Source: Cladopsammia gracilis (taxonomy: Eukaryota > Cnidaria > Anthozoa > Scleractinia > Dendrophylliidae). Taken from it: a DNA stretch of 64,000 nt. The notes below the pieces were generated by a model that saw only the letters and a list, made by a program, of their open reading frames with translations, did not search any database and was not told the DNA's origin. The translations under genes were made by a program, and so were the position numbers. Within the stretch, counting starts at the first letter, position 1; every line of letters starts with the position of its first letter. The DNA lies in contig JAJGOT010000131.1 of assembly GCA_022457155.1 (NCBI GenBank), positions 494,001-558,000 on the forward strand, in the 5' to 3' direction. Positions 51,223 through 62,092 of this stretch are shown here, piece after piece.

Positions 51223-51439
51223 TCAAGGAAACAGAATCCAATCAAAGTTGTCCTTGATCGCTTCTTTTTTATTCAGTTCTCTTCTCTGCTTTAAATCGGC
51301 GTTATCTTCAATTCCCCATCCCTCACGCAGTGTATTCTGGGCGGATAGTAGAGCTCCCTCGATCCAGCCTCTTAACGGTTGATAAGCTTCACCAACGATG
51401 AACAGATCTTGCCCTGTGAAGGGACGCTTGGCCCAGTCA
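51223..51439 (-). CDS. Flavin amine oxidase, terminal exon
   Basis: This exon follows an acceptor (AAAGTCAG|TGAC) and encodes DWAKRPFTGQDLFIVGEAYQPLRGWIEGALLSAQNTL to a TGA at 51223-51225. The block FTGQ-LFIVGEAY-GW-EGAL-SA is the C-terminal FAD-binding motif of flavin monoamine/L-amino-acid oxidases, which oxidise amines to imines with H2O2 release. It joins in frame (phase 2) to the exon at 52198-52398. Upstream exons carrying the N-terminal dinucleotide-binding motif are not visible, so the gene is either a fragment or has exons I cannot recognise. Confidence 0.8.
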
Positions 51440-51895
51440 CTGACTTTAAACGAAGAAAGGTGAGTTCCAGCGCGCTGAAAGTGTCTACAGAGAAGATTTT
51501 CACAAATAAAAAAGAATTAGATCTTATAACATTTCCAGGGCGCTTTGGAAAAAAAGAAAGCGCTTCTCCATTTGGGGGGAGGGGGGAGGGGGTTTGCTGG
51601 AGGTAACATGCTTGACTGATGTATCTTAATTGTACTTTCCCTTTTTATGATCATGTAAAGCGCATTAGATCATATATAAATGTATTTTGCGCTATATAAA
51701 CAATAAAGTTATTATTATTATTATTATTATTATTTCTTTGTTATGCTATTGTAATTTTATTTTGTTATGTTGTAATGCTTTTGCAATACTGTAAGGATTT
51801 ATAGTCATGCAAATAAAGCTACTTGTTGTTGTTGCTTGAGGTTTTGGTTTTTAGGGAACAACTTCCTGTAGCGACACAGCTGAAAGAAACTGATA

Positions 51896-52045
51896 CGTGA
51901 AAAAGTGTTTAGATTAACTCTGTAAAAAGTGTTAAAAATAAAACTAGACATTTCGGCAATGCTGATTTCTGAAGGCAGCATTGCCGAAACCTCTAGTTTC
52001 ATTTTTAACACTTTTTACAGCGTTAAACTTAACACTTTTTCACGT
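51896..52045. mobile_element. 150-bp hairpin MITE in the amine oxidase intron
   Basis: CGTGAAAAAGTGTTTAGA ... AAACTAGACATTTCGGCAATGCTG is followed by its near-perfect inverse ending AACACTTTTTCACG. The whole insert is a stem with a very short loop (TTTCTGAAGG). Confidence 0.75.
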
Positions 52046-52197
52046 GACTATAATTAACGCTGCGCAGGATACATATTTATTTATTGAAAGAAACTGATAT
52101 CAAGCACTGACAAGATCACCCAACCCACTCCACCCCCCTCCTTCCCCCCTCCGCCCCCCAGACGTCTAATGGTTCATCCCTTACTACTGATACTTAC

Positions 52198-52398
52198 ATC
52201 ATTCCCTCGTCCCAATAAACGTACACTGAGTCCAGCGGCTCGGGAATTTCTACACCTGGAAACAATCGTTGTAGCGCTCTGTTCATCTCTCGATCCACGG
52301 ACTCTTTAGAGTTTTTCAACAATTTTCCCCATTTGACAGCACATCCCCAGCATGTATAACTCATTTGCAGCACTGCCTCGCCTTTGAGACCGCGTGGC
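52198..52398 (-). CDS. Flavin amine oxidase, penultimate exon
   Basis: The 201-nt exon has an acceptor CTCCAG|GCCACG and donor AATGAT|GTAAGT, entering and leaving in phase 2. It encodes GLKGEAVLQMSYTCWGCAVKW, then REMNRALQRLFPGVEIPEPLDSVYVYWDEGM. The pattern ALQxLFPGVxIPxPLxxVYxYWDEG is the segment preceding the FAD-binding C-terminus in amine oxidases. Splicing to 51439 restores one reading frame through DWAKRPFTGQ. Confidence 0.8.
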
Positions 52399-52483
52399 CT
52401 GGAGGATCGGCAACAACACATATAGTATAAAAACGTTAACATAAAACCTTACAAATAGATACAACACCCATGGGCTACTCCTT

Positions 52484-52678
52484 AGAATAGGCCATTTGCA
52501 CGATGACGTCATTTGACTACTACTACCAGAATTCATTTCGTTTTTCCTTTCTTATTTAATTTTTGTAATCCCAGTGCGGTTTAAATAACAATAGCCCTAA
52601 TTTGCAGTACAAAACAAAAAACTGAAGGATTCTGGTAATAGTAGTCAAATGACGTCATCGTGCAAATAGCCTATTCTG
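52484..52678. mobile_element. 195-bp hairpin MITE
   Basis: The arms AGAATAGGCCATTTGCACGATGACGTCATTTGACTA and inverse are about 45 bp long, at the two ends of a non-coding insert. CRE-like TGACGTCA sites lie in both arms. Confidence 0.75.
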
Positions 52679-53302
52679 GATAGAGTTCTAAGGGGAACTT
52701 GAAAACGTTCTAAATAAATTAGTGAATGACGCGGAAACAAATTAATGATGCAACATAATTCGCTAATTTGAATTTCATGTATGTAATTTAGGCGATTAAT
52801 CTAAAAATATCAGTCCTATTTAAAAAATTTAAAAAGCCAAATCATGTATTATAATGTCATAAAACAAAAAGGATATTTGAGAACACGAGGGACAGCTAAA
52901 AGTACCAGTATGGAGCGAGTGCTTTTTATTTTTTATACTTCCCGAGTGTTTTCCAATGCCCGAAGTGCTTGTTTATTTCCCGGGGTGTTTAATCAATCAA
53001 AATCGAGTTCGCAATCGAACATAAGCGAACATTTAATTTTAAGCGAGTTCGATTATCGAACCAATCGAACTAAATCGAAGGCAATCAAAGCGAATCCTGT
53101 TCGATTTTGTTCGGACTGCATCTCTTGGCGCCCCAAACGAAGTATAAGACGCAGGAATAAATATAACCAACCTTCAGTTTTAAATGGAGTTAACACAGGG
53201 GAATGTGAAGTCCGAGCGAAGTGATACCAGGGCCGGAAAGGTGTAAATTATTCTTTTTCTTTATTCTCAATAGCTTCTTCCAGACTTACATTATGCATGC
53301 AT
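52679..53302. other. Intergenic, AT-rich
   Basis: No supported gene. Several TCGAAC/TTCGAT oligomers occur near 53000-53110 and again at 53600-53740, a simple GTTCGATT-type degenerate repeat. Confidence 0.4.
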
Positions 53303-53530
53303 TAGCCTGTTCCAGGCGTTCAGATAGTGGGTAGCCTGTTCAAGGCGTTCAGATAGTAAGGAGCCTGTCTCAGGCGTTCAGATGGTGGGGAGCGAGGACG
53401 GGCGACGCTCGAAAGTCGGTAACATATTGCGAGTGAAAGAGTAGTCTCCCACAGTTTTTTCCCGCTCGTTCGCGCACCGGTGTTTAGCCGCTCCATGTCC
53501 CCACAATCCAAACACCTGGAACAGGCTATG
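53303..53530. mobile_element. MITE of the AGCCTGTTCCAGG family
   Basis: It begins TAGCCTGTTCCAGGCGTTCAG with three tandem copies of AGCCTGT(T/C)...GGCGTTCAGATRGT and ends ACACCTGGAACAGGCTA. Related to the copy at 39033-39133. Confidence 0.65.
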
Positions 53531-53966
53531 CATGCATTTATCAGGCATTTTTTTCATAACTTTGCTTTTATCAGCGTTTCTATTCACACGAACAAACTGG
53601 AGTTCGGTATAATCGAACGTTCTGTTATGGTACGATTGAGTTTGATTGCCGACCGTTCGGTAATTAAACGTTCGATTGTGAGTTCGAATGCCGAATCCAA
53701 TCGAACGATTGATGTTCGCTTGAGTTCGATTACCGAACGTTCGATTAGACAAACCCTGGTTATTTGCCTTGTGATATAGAATTTTTAAAAGGTTGAACTA
53801 GTGAGCAGCACGTCTGCGAGCTTCTTGAGTTGTAAAAATGAAAGTTTATAGCTTACATAAATTTTATCCGTTAAATTAAATAAAAAAGACGCTTTCTTCC
53901 CACAAAACGTTCAGCTTTGTCAAGGGAAACGCAGTTTAAAGCACGCTTTTTCGTGCTTTATACACC

Positions 53967-54118
53967 TAATTCAATAAAGGTTGCTTTGGCAGTTGGGAAT
54001 TGGGAATTGGCATTTGGCATACGGAACACAATGCAATGCTTCGCTTGAGTGACCGCCAAACAATAGCTTCCCAATGCCCAATTACCAATGACCAAAGCAA
54101 CCTTTATTGAATTAGGTA
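53967..54118. mobile_element. 152-bp hairpin MITE
   Basis: ACCTAATTCAATAAAGGTTGC and its exact inverse (54099-54118) bound the insert, with degenerate GGGAATTGG/CCAATTACC arms inside. Confidence 0.75.
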
Positions 54119-54235
54119 TATTCTGATAAAAGAAGTCAAAACATCATGATTAGTTGCCATGTGGCCACGAATCAACCAATGAACGCATGCGCAGCATATG
54201 GCAAAGCTGTACAACTATATAATTAACAACTGTTT

Positions 54236-54424
54236 ACCGAAGTGGTGGCCAGTGGAATGTCTGTTGTGGTGCAATTTTATCCTTGGTGCAAATTTTATTT
54301 TCCTTTGTTTTGGGGTATGGTAATGTATGATAATGTATGATAATGAGTTTTAAACAAAGGAAAATAAAATTTGCACCGAGGACAAAATTGCACCACAACA
54401 TATCCACCACTGGCCACCGACACT
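54236..54424. mobile_element. 189-bp hairpin MITE
   Basis: CCGAAGTGGTGGCCAGTGG and the following GTGGTGCAATTTT...GCAAATTTTATTTTCCTTTG are matched by the inverse at 54350-54424. It has a tandem ATGTATGATA spacer. Confidence 0.75.
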
Positions 54425-54569
54425 GAGGTGAATAGTTGTTTTAGTGAGATAATATAGCACGAAAATGATGATTTTTAACTCATTCATTCCTGTCAACGAT
54501 TGCACTTTTCACGTGCAAATTGTTTGGAGGCGAACAGCACCTGAGTAGTAGGGGGCCAGCAAACTTAAC

Positions 54570-54800
54570 CCCGCGATGGACTAGGTGACTAGGTGACTAG
54601 GTGACTAGGTGCCTAGTCAATGACGTCACAATATGCCTTCCCGCACACTAATTTGGATTAGGTGCCTAGGTAACTTATTAATATGTATTATCAACTGCCT
54701 ATACCTTTTGTGTTAATAAATGAATATTAATTAACGGAATGCCTAGTCAATGACGTCACAATATGCCTTCCTGCATACTAATTTGGAATAGGTAAGTAAT
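54570..54800. repeat. Tandem and direct repeats before the second Polinton gene
   Basis: GTGACTAG occurs three times in tandem (about 54586-54610). A roughly 55-bp segment (TGCCTAGTCAATGACGTCACAATATGCCTTCC) is repeated at 54610 and 54740. These lie just upstream of the second element's first gene and could be its regulatory or subterminal region, but its true left end is not established. Confidence 0.6.
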
Positions 54801-54899
54801 TATTTACCTATACTTATACCAACACAATATGAACAATAGACATGCCCAGACTCGCCCGCTCTATTCACACCCTGATTGGATCTTAAGATTTGTATTGTC

Positions 54900-55013
54900 T
54901 GTTTGAATAAAAAGCGCAGATTTTAACGAGAGCATCATTCCTTCAACCAGAGGTTCACACGCTTTGCTTAGAAAACTTTGTTCGGTTAATTCGAAACGTT
55001 TATTCCGTTGAAA
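54900..55013 (+). promoter_or_regulatory. Probable promoter and 5' UTR of the spliced polymerase gene
   Basis: An upstream CTGATTGG (54872, inverted CCAAT type) and ATAAAAAG (about 54907, TATA-like) precede the ATG at 55014 (GAAAATGGCT, good context) by a distance usual for RNA polymerase II. Confidence 0.45.
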
Positions 55014-56077
55014 ATGGCTTATTTTACCAACGTTGTTGATCTCCAAGCTGCTTTGAGCGCTTGTTTAACTATCCGCGACTGGGAGATGTTGACGGAAGCC
55101 GTTCAAATCCCAGAGAATTTTGTGCCGATGGCTTATGCGAGATTGGCTGAATTGACTGTCCAAGAATTTGAGGTAAGTTGAAATATTTTGCTCAATCTCT
55201 CTTGATTTTCTAAACTCAAACTTTCTTCTTGTTGCAAAGACAAACGCATTAGCAAAACGCTTTTTAAGTTTGCTAGTTGATTTCTAAACTTTCTAGCCAT
55301 TACTTAAATTTAGGGCGTGAATTTTAACTCAGATTAGTAGAATCATTCAAACGTTGCTTTCAATTTTCTCATTTGACCGCATTTTTATTCTCTTATCACA
55401 GGCGTCAAGCAGTGAAGTCCCGACTATAAACGTGGAAAATGAGTTTGACTTTCTCGATTCGGTGAGTTTATTTTGAGGTCGTTAAACATATTTTGTAGTA
55501 CGATGAAAGCCTTGTCGTTCGTGTTTCACGCGCCGTTAAGTAAGTTTAATTATGCGAACTTACGCCGAACTAAATTTACATGAGAAATTAGCACCTCTTT
55601 GTTCAGCGAGTTAAGACACAATGAGATTTTAGCTAAGCTCAATACCCACAGGATCAGTTATCTAAACTTGAATTAATCTCGAAATTTTCTTTGCATTATA
55701 GATGACGACGGCCGAACTGCAAGAAATCGGGGATGTGGAAAAGATTTTGCTAAGTAATGTAAGTAATTTGATTGTTGTGTTTATTAACTAAAGTGAATTG
55801 TTTTCAACTAAATTATCGTGTTTAAACCGTTTACTTTCCTTTGGCTGTCCTGTATTCTAAATTAACTTCGCTATGTTTACTTGTAGGATAACCACGATTC
55901 GTATTTTCCATCGGGGGTGGAAAGTGATTTATTTGACGAGGTAAGTTTTTATTTCCTTTCACTGATTTCTTTCGCAACTATCGTGTGATGTATATTGTTC
56001 AAATACTCATGTTCTGTTGTTATTTACAGTGGATGGGTGAAACAAATCAACTGCCAACTTGGAATCCTGCACAAACC
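55014..56077 (+). CDS. Exons 1-5 of the second-element polymerase gene: acidic activation-like N-terminus
   Basis: Five short exons with consensus splice sites, all phase 0, lie at 55014-55172, 55402-55461, 55702-55758, 55887-55940 and 56030-56077 (53, 20, 19, 18 and 16 codons). They read continuously into exon 6 at 56751. The encoded 126 residues include an N-terminal helical segment (VVDLQAALSACLTIRDWEML). Acidic, aromatic-rich peptides follow (ENEFDFLDS, GVESDLFDE, WMGETNQLPTW) like transcriptional activation domains. Donors are GTAAGT or GTGAGT and acceptors are pyrimidine tracts plus CAG/TAG. A trans-activator-style N-terminus on a polymerase is unusual, and its role is inferred. Confidence 0.75.
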
Positions 56078-56750
56078 GTAAGTGATTTTGTCTTGTACTT
56101 ATTACACGATTAAGTTTCTACATTTCAAATCTCGCTCGCTTTTGGTTGTTTCGAGTCGAAGACATTACCTGGTCGAAATCTCAATTTTCGTTTCATTGTT
56201 ATTGAGTGCGCTTCGAAAACTAAAACGTTTAAGAGAAATAGAAACTGCGTTTAAGAATTTATATCAATGGAGTTGTTAAACTGAGTGATTTCATAGTTTA
56301 AAAGCGTGTGTTTTCGAGAAAGTTATCTGATCAGGAGCGCAATTCTCGTTTCATTGTTATGGATCTAAGTCAGTTTTAAAGAAAAAGAATTTATATCAAC
56401 GGAGTTGTTTTCTGAACTGTTTTCATAGTCTTGTTCTAAAAGCATTTGTTTTCAATTAGAATCTAGGGACAATTCCTTCTTTATCGTTGACTGATCAAAC
56501 ATTCAATTCTCGTTTCATTGTTGTTCATTGTTTCATAATGCTTGACCGAGCGAAGACTGGGTAATCCAAAATGGCGGATGGAGCCTTGAAATCAAAACAA
56601 ACGCTGGTTTCCCTCGAGTTTTTTTAAATACTTTATCTCGCTTTCATCTTGTTTATACCCAAATCAACTTGATAGACGTTTAGATAAGAACTTATTAATC
56701 GATCATACAGTTAAGCTTTGCTAAGACTAGTTAATAATAATTAATTGTAG
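56078..56750 (+). other. Intron 5 with internal repeats
   Basis: The 673-nt phase-0 intron runs from GTAAGTGATT to AATTGTAG. It contains about three diverged copies of a roughly 165-bp unit around TCTCGTTTCATTGTTAT (56180, 56337, 56509), suggesting expansion by local duplication. Confidence 0.65.
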
Positions 56751-59700
56751 GATGTTCAAACGGGTTCTGGGCAACCACCAGCGAAAAAACCTCGAAAGGA
56801 ACATCGCTGCGATACTTGTGGCAAGACTTTCTCCCGTTTGGATAATCTGAAGTCCCATCAACGCGTCCACACTGGTGAAAAACCGTACGAATGCCAGCGC
56901 TGTGACAAGCATTTTTCAGACAAATCGAATCTGAACAAGCATCTAAAGGCGCACGAGAAGCGAGCCGCCGAGCGCACTTTTATTTGTAGAACCTGTGGTG
57001 AAACTTTCCACAACCACGCACCCTATAACGCTCATATTCACACCGCGCATCAGCAACAACCACCGACCAGCAGTAAGCGTACCTCCACGAAAACATCAGA
57101 TGCTCCGCCCGCGAAAAGATCAAAGAGGTCGGACCAAGCAAGTACGAGTACCGCTTCAGAAACAGCCCCCACAACAAGCGCTGAAAACACCGCTGTCAGC
57201 TCGAACTGGCAAACTGATCCAGTTTTGATTCCAACTAACCTGGTTCCAACTAGCGAAGCAGATATCACCGACATGTACCGACAACACTGGTCACAGATCC
57301 GGACCCGCTTCAGCCGCCGTAACAGACTTCAAGATTGGTATAATTTTCGCCTGTCCACGATCAGTCCTGCTTCCCTACGCGAACAGCTGAGTCGTATCTT
57401 CACTGATCAAACGACCGTTTTTAAAGTCAACTTCTCGTTTGGTTTTATGCTGCGAAACACCGAAACAGGCGCCTTACAGTACCACCACTCCTCCGCGAAC
57501 AACAATTTGGTCCTCGAACAGCCGTTCCTGATTTCAAGTCCAGACGATTTAGAGCGCGCTGTTCAAGAGATCAGCAACATCGATTTCCTGGAGTGGATTC
57601 GACAGCAGAGGCCGAATAGTAAATGGGTTGTGGACCTGGCCACGAATGTCACCTGGTTCGTGACGAAAATCCGCGATCACCCCATCGGCCGTGGAAAATA
57701 TCTGCCTGGATATATCGTCGACAACTATGGTATTGACGCGTTAGAAAGCAATGCAAAAACCGGGAAACCCTACGAAGATAACTTGTGCTTCTTTCGCTGC
57801 TTAGCCCTCCATAACGGCTGCCACACAAAGAACTTGAAGAGAGACACGCAGCACTATTATGAAAAGTACCGAGAAGCCGGACTCTCGAAAAAGAGGTTTC
57901 ATGGGGTCAAGCTAAGTCAGCTAGACGAGTTGGAGAAACTTTTTGAAGTGAACCTTCAAGTCTACGCTCTCGCCCCGACTCAAACGCACGGCGAAGAAGA
58001 TGAGGAAGAAGAGAACACACCTGACATCGCTGCTACACTTATCCGTCGCTCCCACCGCCACTATGACAGCACGATGTACTTGAACTTGTACGAAAATCAC
58101 TTTTCGTACATCAAAGATCTTGCCCGCTACAGTAAATCCTTCTGTTGCTCACGCTGTGGCAAGTATTGGAAGCGAGCAAGTAATTTAAGACAACATGAGC
58201 AGGCCTGTGACGGCAAAGTACAACTCAAGTACCCTGGGGGAGCGTACCATGTCCCGAAAACGATCTTTCAGGAACTCGAAGAGGAAGGCATTTTGGTCCC
58301 CGAAGAAGCACGGTACTTCCCGTTCCGCGCCACCTTTGACTTTGAATGCTACTTCGACAAAGAAAACGCGAACCAACACAAGAACACAGACAAGCTAACC
58401 TGGCAATCATCGCATGTCCCACTCAGTGTCAGTGTTTGCAGTAATGTCCCCGGCTACCAAGACCCCAAGTGCTTTGTCTCGGAAGGCGGCCCAAACAAGT
58501 TTATTACAGAGTTTATCCAGTACCTTGTCTCTATCAGCACGAAGAGCGCCTCCTTACTCCGCGAGAAGTTTGCTCCTGTCTTTGAAGCACTAAAACAAGA
58601 ATCTGTCTGTAACCGCAGTGAGACGCATGAAGACCGACTGGCACAAACTCTGGTCGATATCCAGGAGGAGGGAGAAGAAACCGGAGAAGAAGCAGAGGAG
58701 AGCGAAGACGAGAACCGGGGCATCGATTTGATGGCAAGTGACGATGAAGGGGACGAGGAGGACATTGAGTCGGAGAACGAGGAAGATCGCGCGTTCATAG
58801 ATGAACAAGTAACGGAAAACGATCCTTCATTTTATAGAAGATTGAACGTGGAACTTGACCAAGGCGTAAGACAAGAACAGAGGCAGAGACGAGAAGAGCT
58901 AGCAGAGCTGGAAGATTTACTCTTTGGTGAAGAACAAACCAGCGACCATAAAGTGTTGAACAAGCTCGAAGAAAAACTAAACGCATACATTCAAGAACTG
59001 CCTGTCCTTGGCTTCAATTCTGGCAAGTATGATCTAAATGCTGTGAAAGAATTTTTATTTCCCCACCTCATTGAGACTCAACCAGTCAAGTTCACCGTCA
59101 AGAGAAACAGCAACCATATGTGTCTCAAGACGGAACACCTCAAGTTTCTCGACATTACCAACTATTTAGCTCCTGGGTTCAGTTATGACCAGTTCTTAAA
59201 GGCTTACGAATGTCCTCAAACGAAAGGTTATTTCCCGTACGAGTGGCTTGACAACCTGGAAAAGCTAGAAGAAACATCATTACCTCCCCACGAAGCTTTC
59301 TACTCCACCTTAAAGAACGCCAACATAACAGACGAAGAGTACGCCTATTGCCAACGAGTCTGGGAAGAAAACGAGATGTCCACATTCAGAGAATTTTTAG
59401 TCTGGTACAATAATCTCGATGTGGTACCTTTCCTCGAAGCGGTAGAGAAAATGAGTCAGTTCTGGCAAGAGAGAAAGATCGACATGTTTAAAGATGGTAT
59501 TTCTGTTCCCGGTCTCACCTTAAAGTATCTTTTCTCTTACCTGTCGCCGCAAACGTATTTCAGTCTCTTCGACCAAGCAAACAGTGACATGTATCACCTT
59601 ATCCGGGACAATAACACAGGCGGGCCCTCTATCATCTTTCATCGCTACCATGAAGCTGGCAAAACGAAAATCAGGGAAGCGGAAAAAGGCCAGGCTGCTA

Positions 59701-60644
59701 AGTTGTGCCAGAAGATCGTGGGGTATGATGCAAATGCTTTATACCTGTGGGCTGTGATGCAGAACATGCCCACTGGAAGCTACACAAGAAGAGTGGCAGA
59801 GAATCAGTTTAAACCAAAAGGGTCTGTTCGTATGGCGATCGAGTGGCTGGAATGGGTCGCACACAAGGAAAGAATCCATATTCGCCATCAACTCAACAAC
59901 ACCGAGAAGCGTATCGGCGATCGCAGACTCCCCGTGGATGGATTCAACGCCCAGACACAAACCGTCTACCAATTTCACGGTTGTTACTGACACGGACACG
60001 ACTGCTCGCTCAATCGTGGTAAAGAGTTTAACGAAAAGCGCAAGAAGCCCATGTGTGAACTTCTCGAAGAAACAAGAGCTAACACCGAGTATATCAAGAG
60101 CAAAGGTTACAACGTGGTAGAGATGTGGGAGTGCGAATGGCGACAGATGAAGAATACAAATCGTGAACTGCAGCGATTCATCGCTACCAAAGTAAAAAGA
60201 AAGTTGGATCAAGTGAAAACGATGAGCCCCGAGCGAATTTTGAGCGAGGTGCGAAATGAGCGTTTGTTTGGGTGCGTGGAAGTAGATATTCGCGTGCCGG
60301 ATCACCTCAAGGACAAGTTCAGCGAGATGTGCCCCATCTTTAAAAACACCAACATCAGCCGTGACGATATTGGGGAGTTCATGAAAACTTATGCTGAGGA
60401 AAACAACATCATGGCGCAACCCCGACGCAGCCTGATCGGGAGCATGAAAGGCGAGAAAATTCTGCTTGCCACGCCTCTCCTCAAATGGTATCTCGAGCAT
60501 GGTCTGGAGGTTACAAAAGTGTACCAAGTCATTGAATATACTCCTGAACCCTGCTTCAAACCGTTTGGTGACGCAGTATCTGACGCGAGACGAGCAGGAG
60601 ACGCAGACCCTAACAAAGCCATTATCGCGGATACAATGAAACTG
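56751..60644 (+). pseudogene. Exon 6: C2H2 zinc fingers plus family B DNA polymerase, with one TGA
   Basis: The exon starts after TTGTAG and encodes a basic NLS-like PPAKKPRK. Three C2H2 fingers follow (CDTCGKTFSRLDNLKSHQRVH, CQRCDKHFSDKSNLNKH, CRTCGETFHNHAPYNAHIHTAH). A later CSRCGKYW finger and exonuclease motifs come next (DFECYF near residue 653, SGKYDLN near 880, NNLDVV near 1012), then polymerase motif A (YDANALYLWA near 1118). A Vsr-like endonuclease segment follows (VYQFHGCY-stop-HGHDC). The TGA at 59988-59990 (residue about 1206) sits where Trp is expected, and the frame is otherwise open to the donor at 60645. This is probably a recent single-base nonsense mutation. It is a Polinton pPolB relative, distinct from the one at 1044. 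Confidence 0.85.
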
Positions 60645-60739
60645 GTAAGTTGTTGTTTTGTTATGGGAAATGAGGGGTGGGAACAATATACATATTTCAC
60701 GGATAGACAACTGATTTCATTCTTTATTATTATTTCTAG
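60645..60739 (+). other. 95-nt intron inside polymerase motif B
   Basis: GTAAGTTG to TTTCTAG, phase 0. It separates ...DTMKL from CENSAYGK. Removing it restores the conserved K-x-x-x-NSxYGK polymerase motif, which is direct evidence that the intron is real. Confidence 0.88.
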
Positions 60740-61489
60740 TGTGAAAATAGCGCTTACGGAAAATGTATAACGAACCAAATGAGGCATATGAACGTGGAAT
60801 TTTGCAGTGACGCGGAAGCCAGTCGAAAAGTGAACACCCCTCTCTTCAGGAAATTGGACAATATTACCGAAGATACGTATGAGGTTCAGTCCTGCAAGAA
60901 AACCATAAATTTAAATTTACCTATTCAAGTCGGTTTTTTTGTGTATCAATACGCAAAACTTCGCATGTTAGAATTTTATTATGATTTTTTAGACAAGTAT
61001 TTGGACCGTTCAGATTTTCAAATGTGCGAAATGGATACTGATAGTGCGTATATCGCAATTTCTGGGGAAAGCGTTGAAAGTCTGGTTAGACCAGAGTTAA
61101 GAGAAGAATTCGCACTAGATAAGTGTAACTGGTTCCCAAGAACGGATACACCCGCGCACAAGGCGTATGACAAGCGAACCCCCGGTTTGTTTAAAGTGGA
61201 ATGGGAGGGGCAAGGAATCATTGGATTGTGTTCAAAGACTTATTATTGTTTTGGGGCGAAAGATAAGTTCAGTTGTAAAGGTGTTAACAAGAAAACAAAC
61301 GACATTAACAAAGAAAAATATCTCAATGTACTGTTGACCAAACAGAATAGTGCTGGGGTGAATCGAGGTTTCCGAGTAGTCAACAACACCATGTATACTT
61401 ATACACAAGTGAGGGATGCCTTCTCGTATTTTTATCCAAAAAGAAAAGTTTTGGCTGACGGAGTCAGTACAACTCCACTCGATATTTAA
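60740..61489 (+). CDS. Exon 7: polymerase palm/thumb with motif C
   Basis: This last exon (249 codons plus TAA) encodes the end of motif B (CENSAYGKCITNQ), QVGFFVYQYAKLRMLEFYYDF and motif C MDTDSAYIAI, with catalytic Asp residues. It then has WFPRTDTPAHKAYDKRTPGLFKVEW and SKTYYCFG, typical of the C-terminal region of Polinton-type polymerases. No stops are present. Total coding length over seven exons would be about 1673 codons. It is followed by about 365 bp with AATAAA near 61630. Confidence 0.88.
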   Translation, partial: CENSAYGKCITNQMRHMNVEFCSDAEASRKVNTPLFRKLDNITEDTYEVQSCKKTINLNLPIQVGFFVYQYAKLRMLEFYYDFLDKYLDRSDFQMCEMDTDSAYIAISGESVESLVRPELREEFALDKCNWFPRTDTPAHKAYDKRTPGLFKVEWEGQGIIGLCSKTYYCFGAKDKFSCKGVNKKTNDINKEKYLNVLLTKQNSAGVNRGFRVVNNTMYTYTQVRDAFSYFYPKRKVLADGVSTTPLDI

Positions 61490-61854
61490 TTTGTACATAG
61501 ATTTTTCTCGCTTGTAAATAATTTTTCGCGTTTTGTAAATAGTTGTAAATATAGATTGTATAAGAATTTCATTTTTTTAGACATAGTATTTTTCATATAG
61601 TTGTTTTGTACATAGGAAAATATTTTGTAAATAAACAAAGTTGGCAGAATTTTAATCATGGCTTGTTTCCTGACTCAACGCGCACGCGCGCGACCTCCAC
61701 GCGTGAGCCTCCCGCGCGCGATCCCAGGGAAAACACAACGTTTAAAAGTGTCCCTTTTGTCCCTTGTGGCCCTTAATTGCTTAATGAATTAGCGATAAAT
61801 TTCGTATTCTAAATCAGTTTTGATCAGTTGAAATCAAACTTTCCTCGAGTGAAC
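61490..61854. other. 3' UTR and spacer
   Basis: Repeated TTGTAAATA and TTGTACATAG motifs, AATAAA near 61632 (polyadenylation of the polymerase transcript) and a CG-rich CGCGCGCGACC stretch near 61690. The next gene follows. Confidence 0.6.
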
Positions 61855-62055
61855 ATGATACGAAGGAAATGTAAACATTGTCCCATTCCTGATTGTCATG
61901 CGAAATTTTTAGTGCGATTAGCAAATCATTTAGCTCAAGTTCATAACTTAACTGAACTCGAACGGAGATATTGGCTCCAATTTGCTAAATTACAAAACAC
62001 CAACATGGTTCGTGTGTATGGGAAAGAGGCTGAATATAAAACTATTTTTCTATAA
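61855..62055 (+). CDS. Small zinc-finger protein
   Basis: The 66-aa product is MIRRKCKHCPIPDCHAKF, then LANHLAQVHNLTELERRYWL. It forms one C2H2-like finger with the pattern C-x2-C-x4-C...H-x4-H, plus a helical tail. Small proteins of this pattern precede the ATPase in related invertebrate elements as far as I recall. The start is the ATG at 61855, preferred to a non-ATG upstream extension. It is possibly a DNA-binding or transcription factor. The gap to the ATPase start is 37 bp. Confidence 0.7.
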   Translation: MIRRKCKHCPIPDCHAKFLVRLANHLAQVHNLTELERRYWLQFAKLQNTNMVRVYGKEAEYKTIFL

Positions 62056-62092
62056 ATCAAAGTGTTTGCAGTTTAATCAGTCAGTTGTGATC

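Noticed and set aside
54570..54800. Left terminal inverted repeat of the second Polinton
   Set aside because: Repeats are present, but without the right end in the window no inverted partner or target duplication can be identified.
57050..57274. Minus-strand and alternate-frame ORFs within the second polymerase exon
   Set aside because: All lie opposite or out of frame with strongly supported zinc-finger and polymerase coding sequence.
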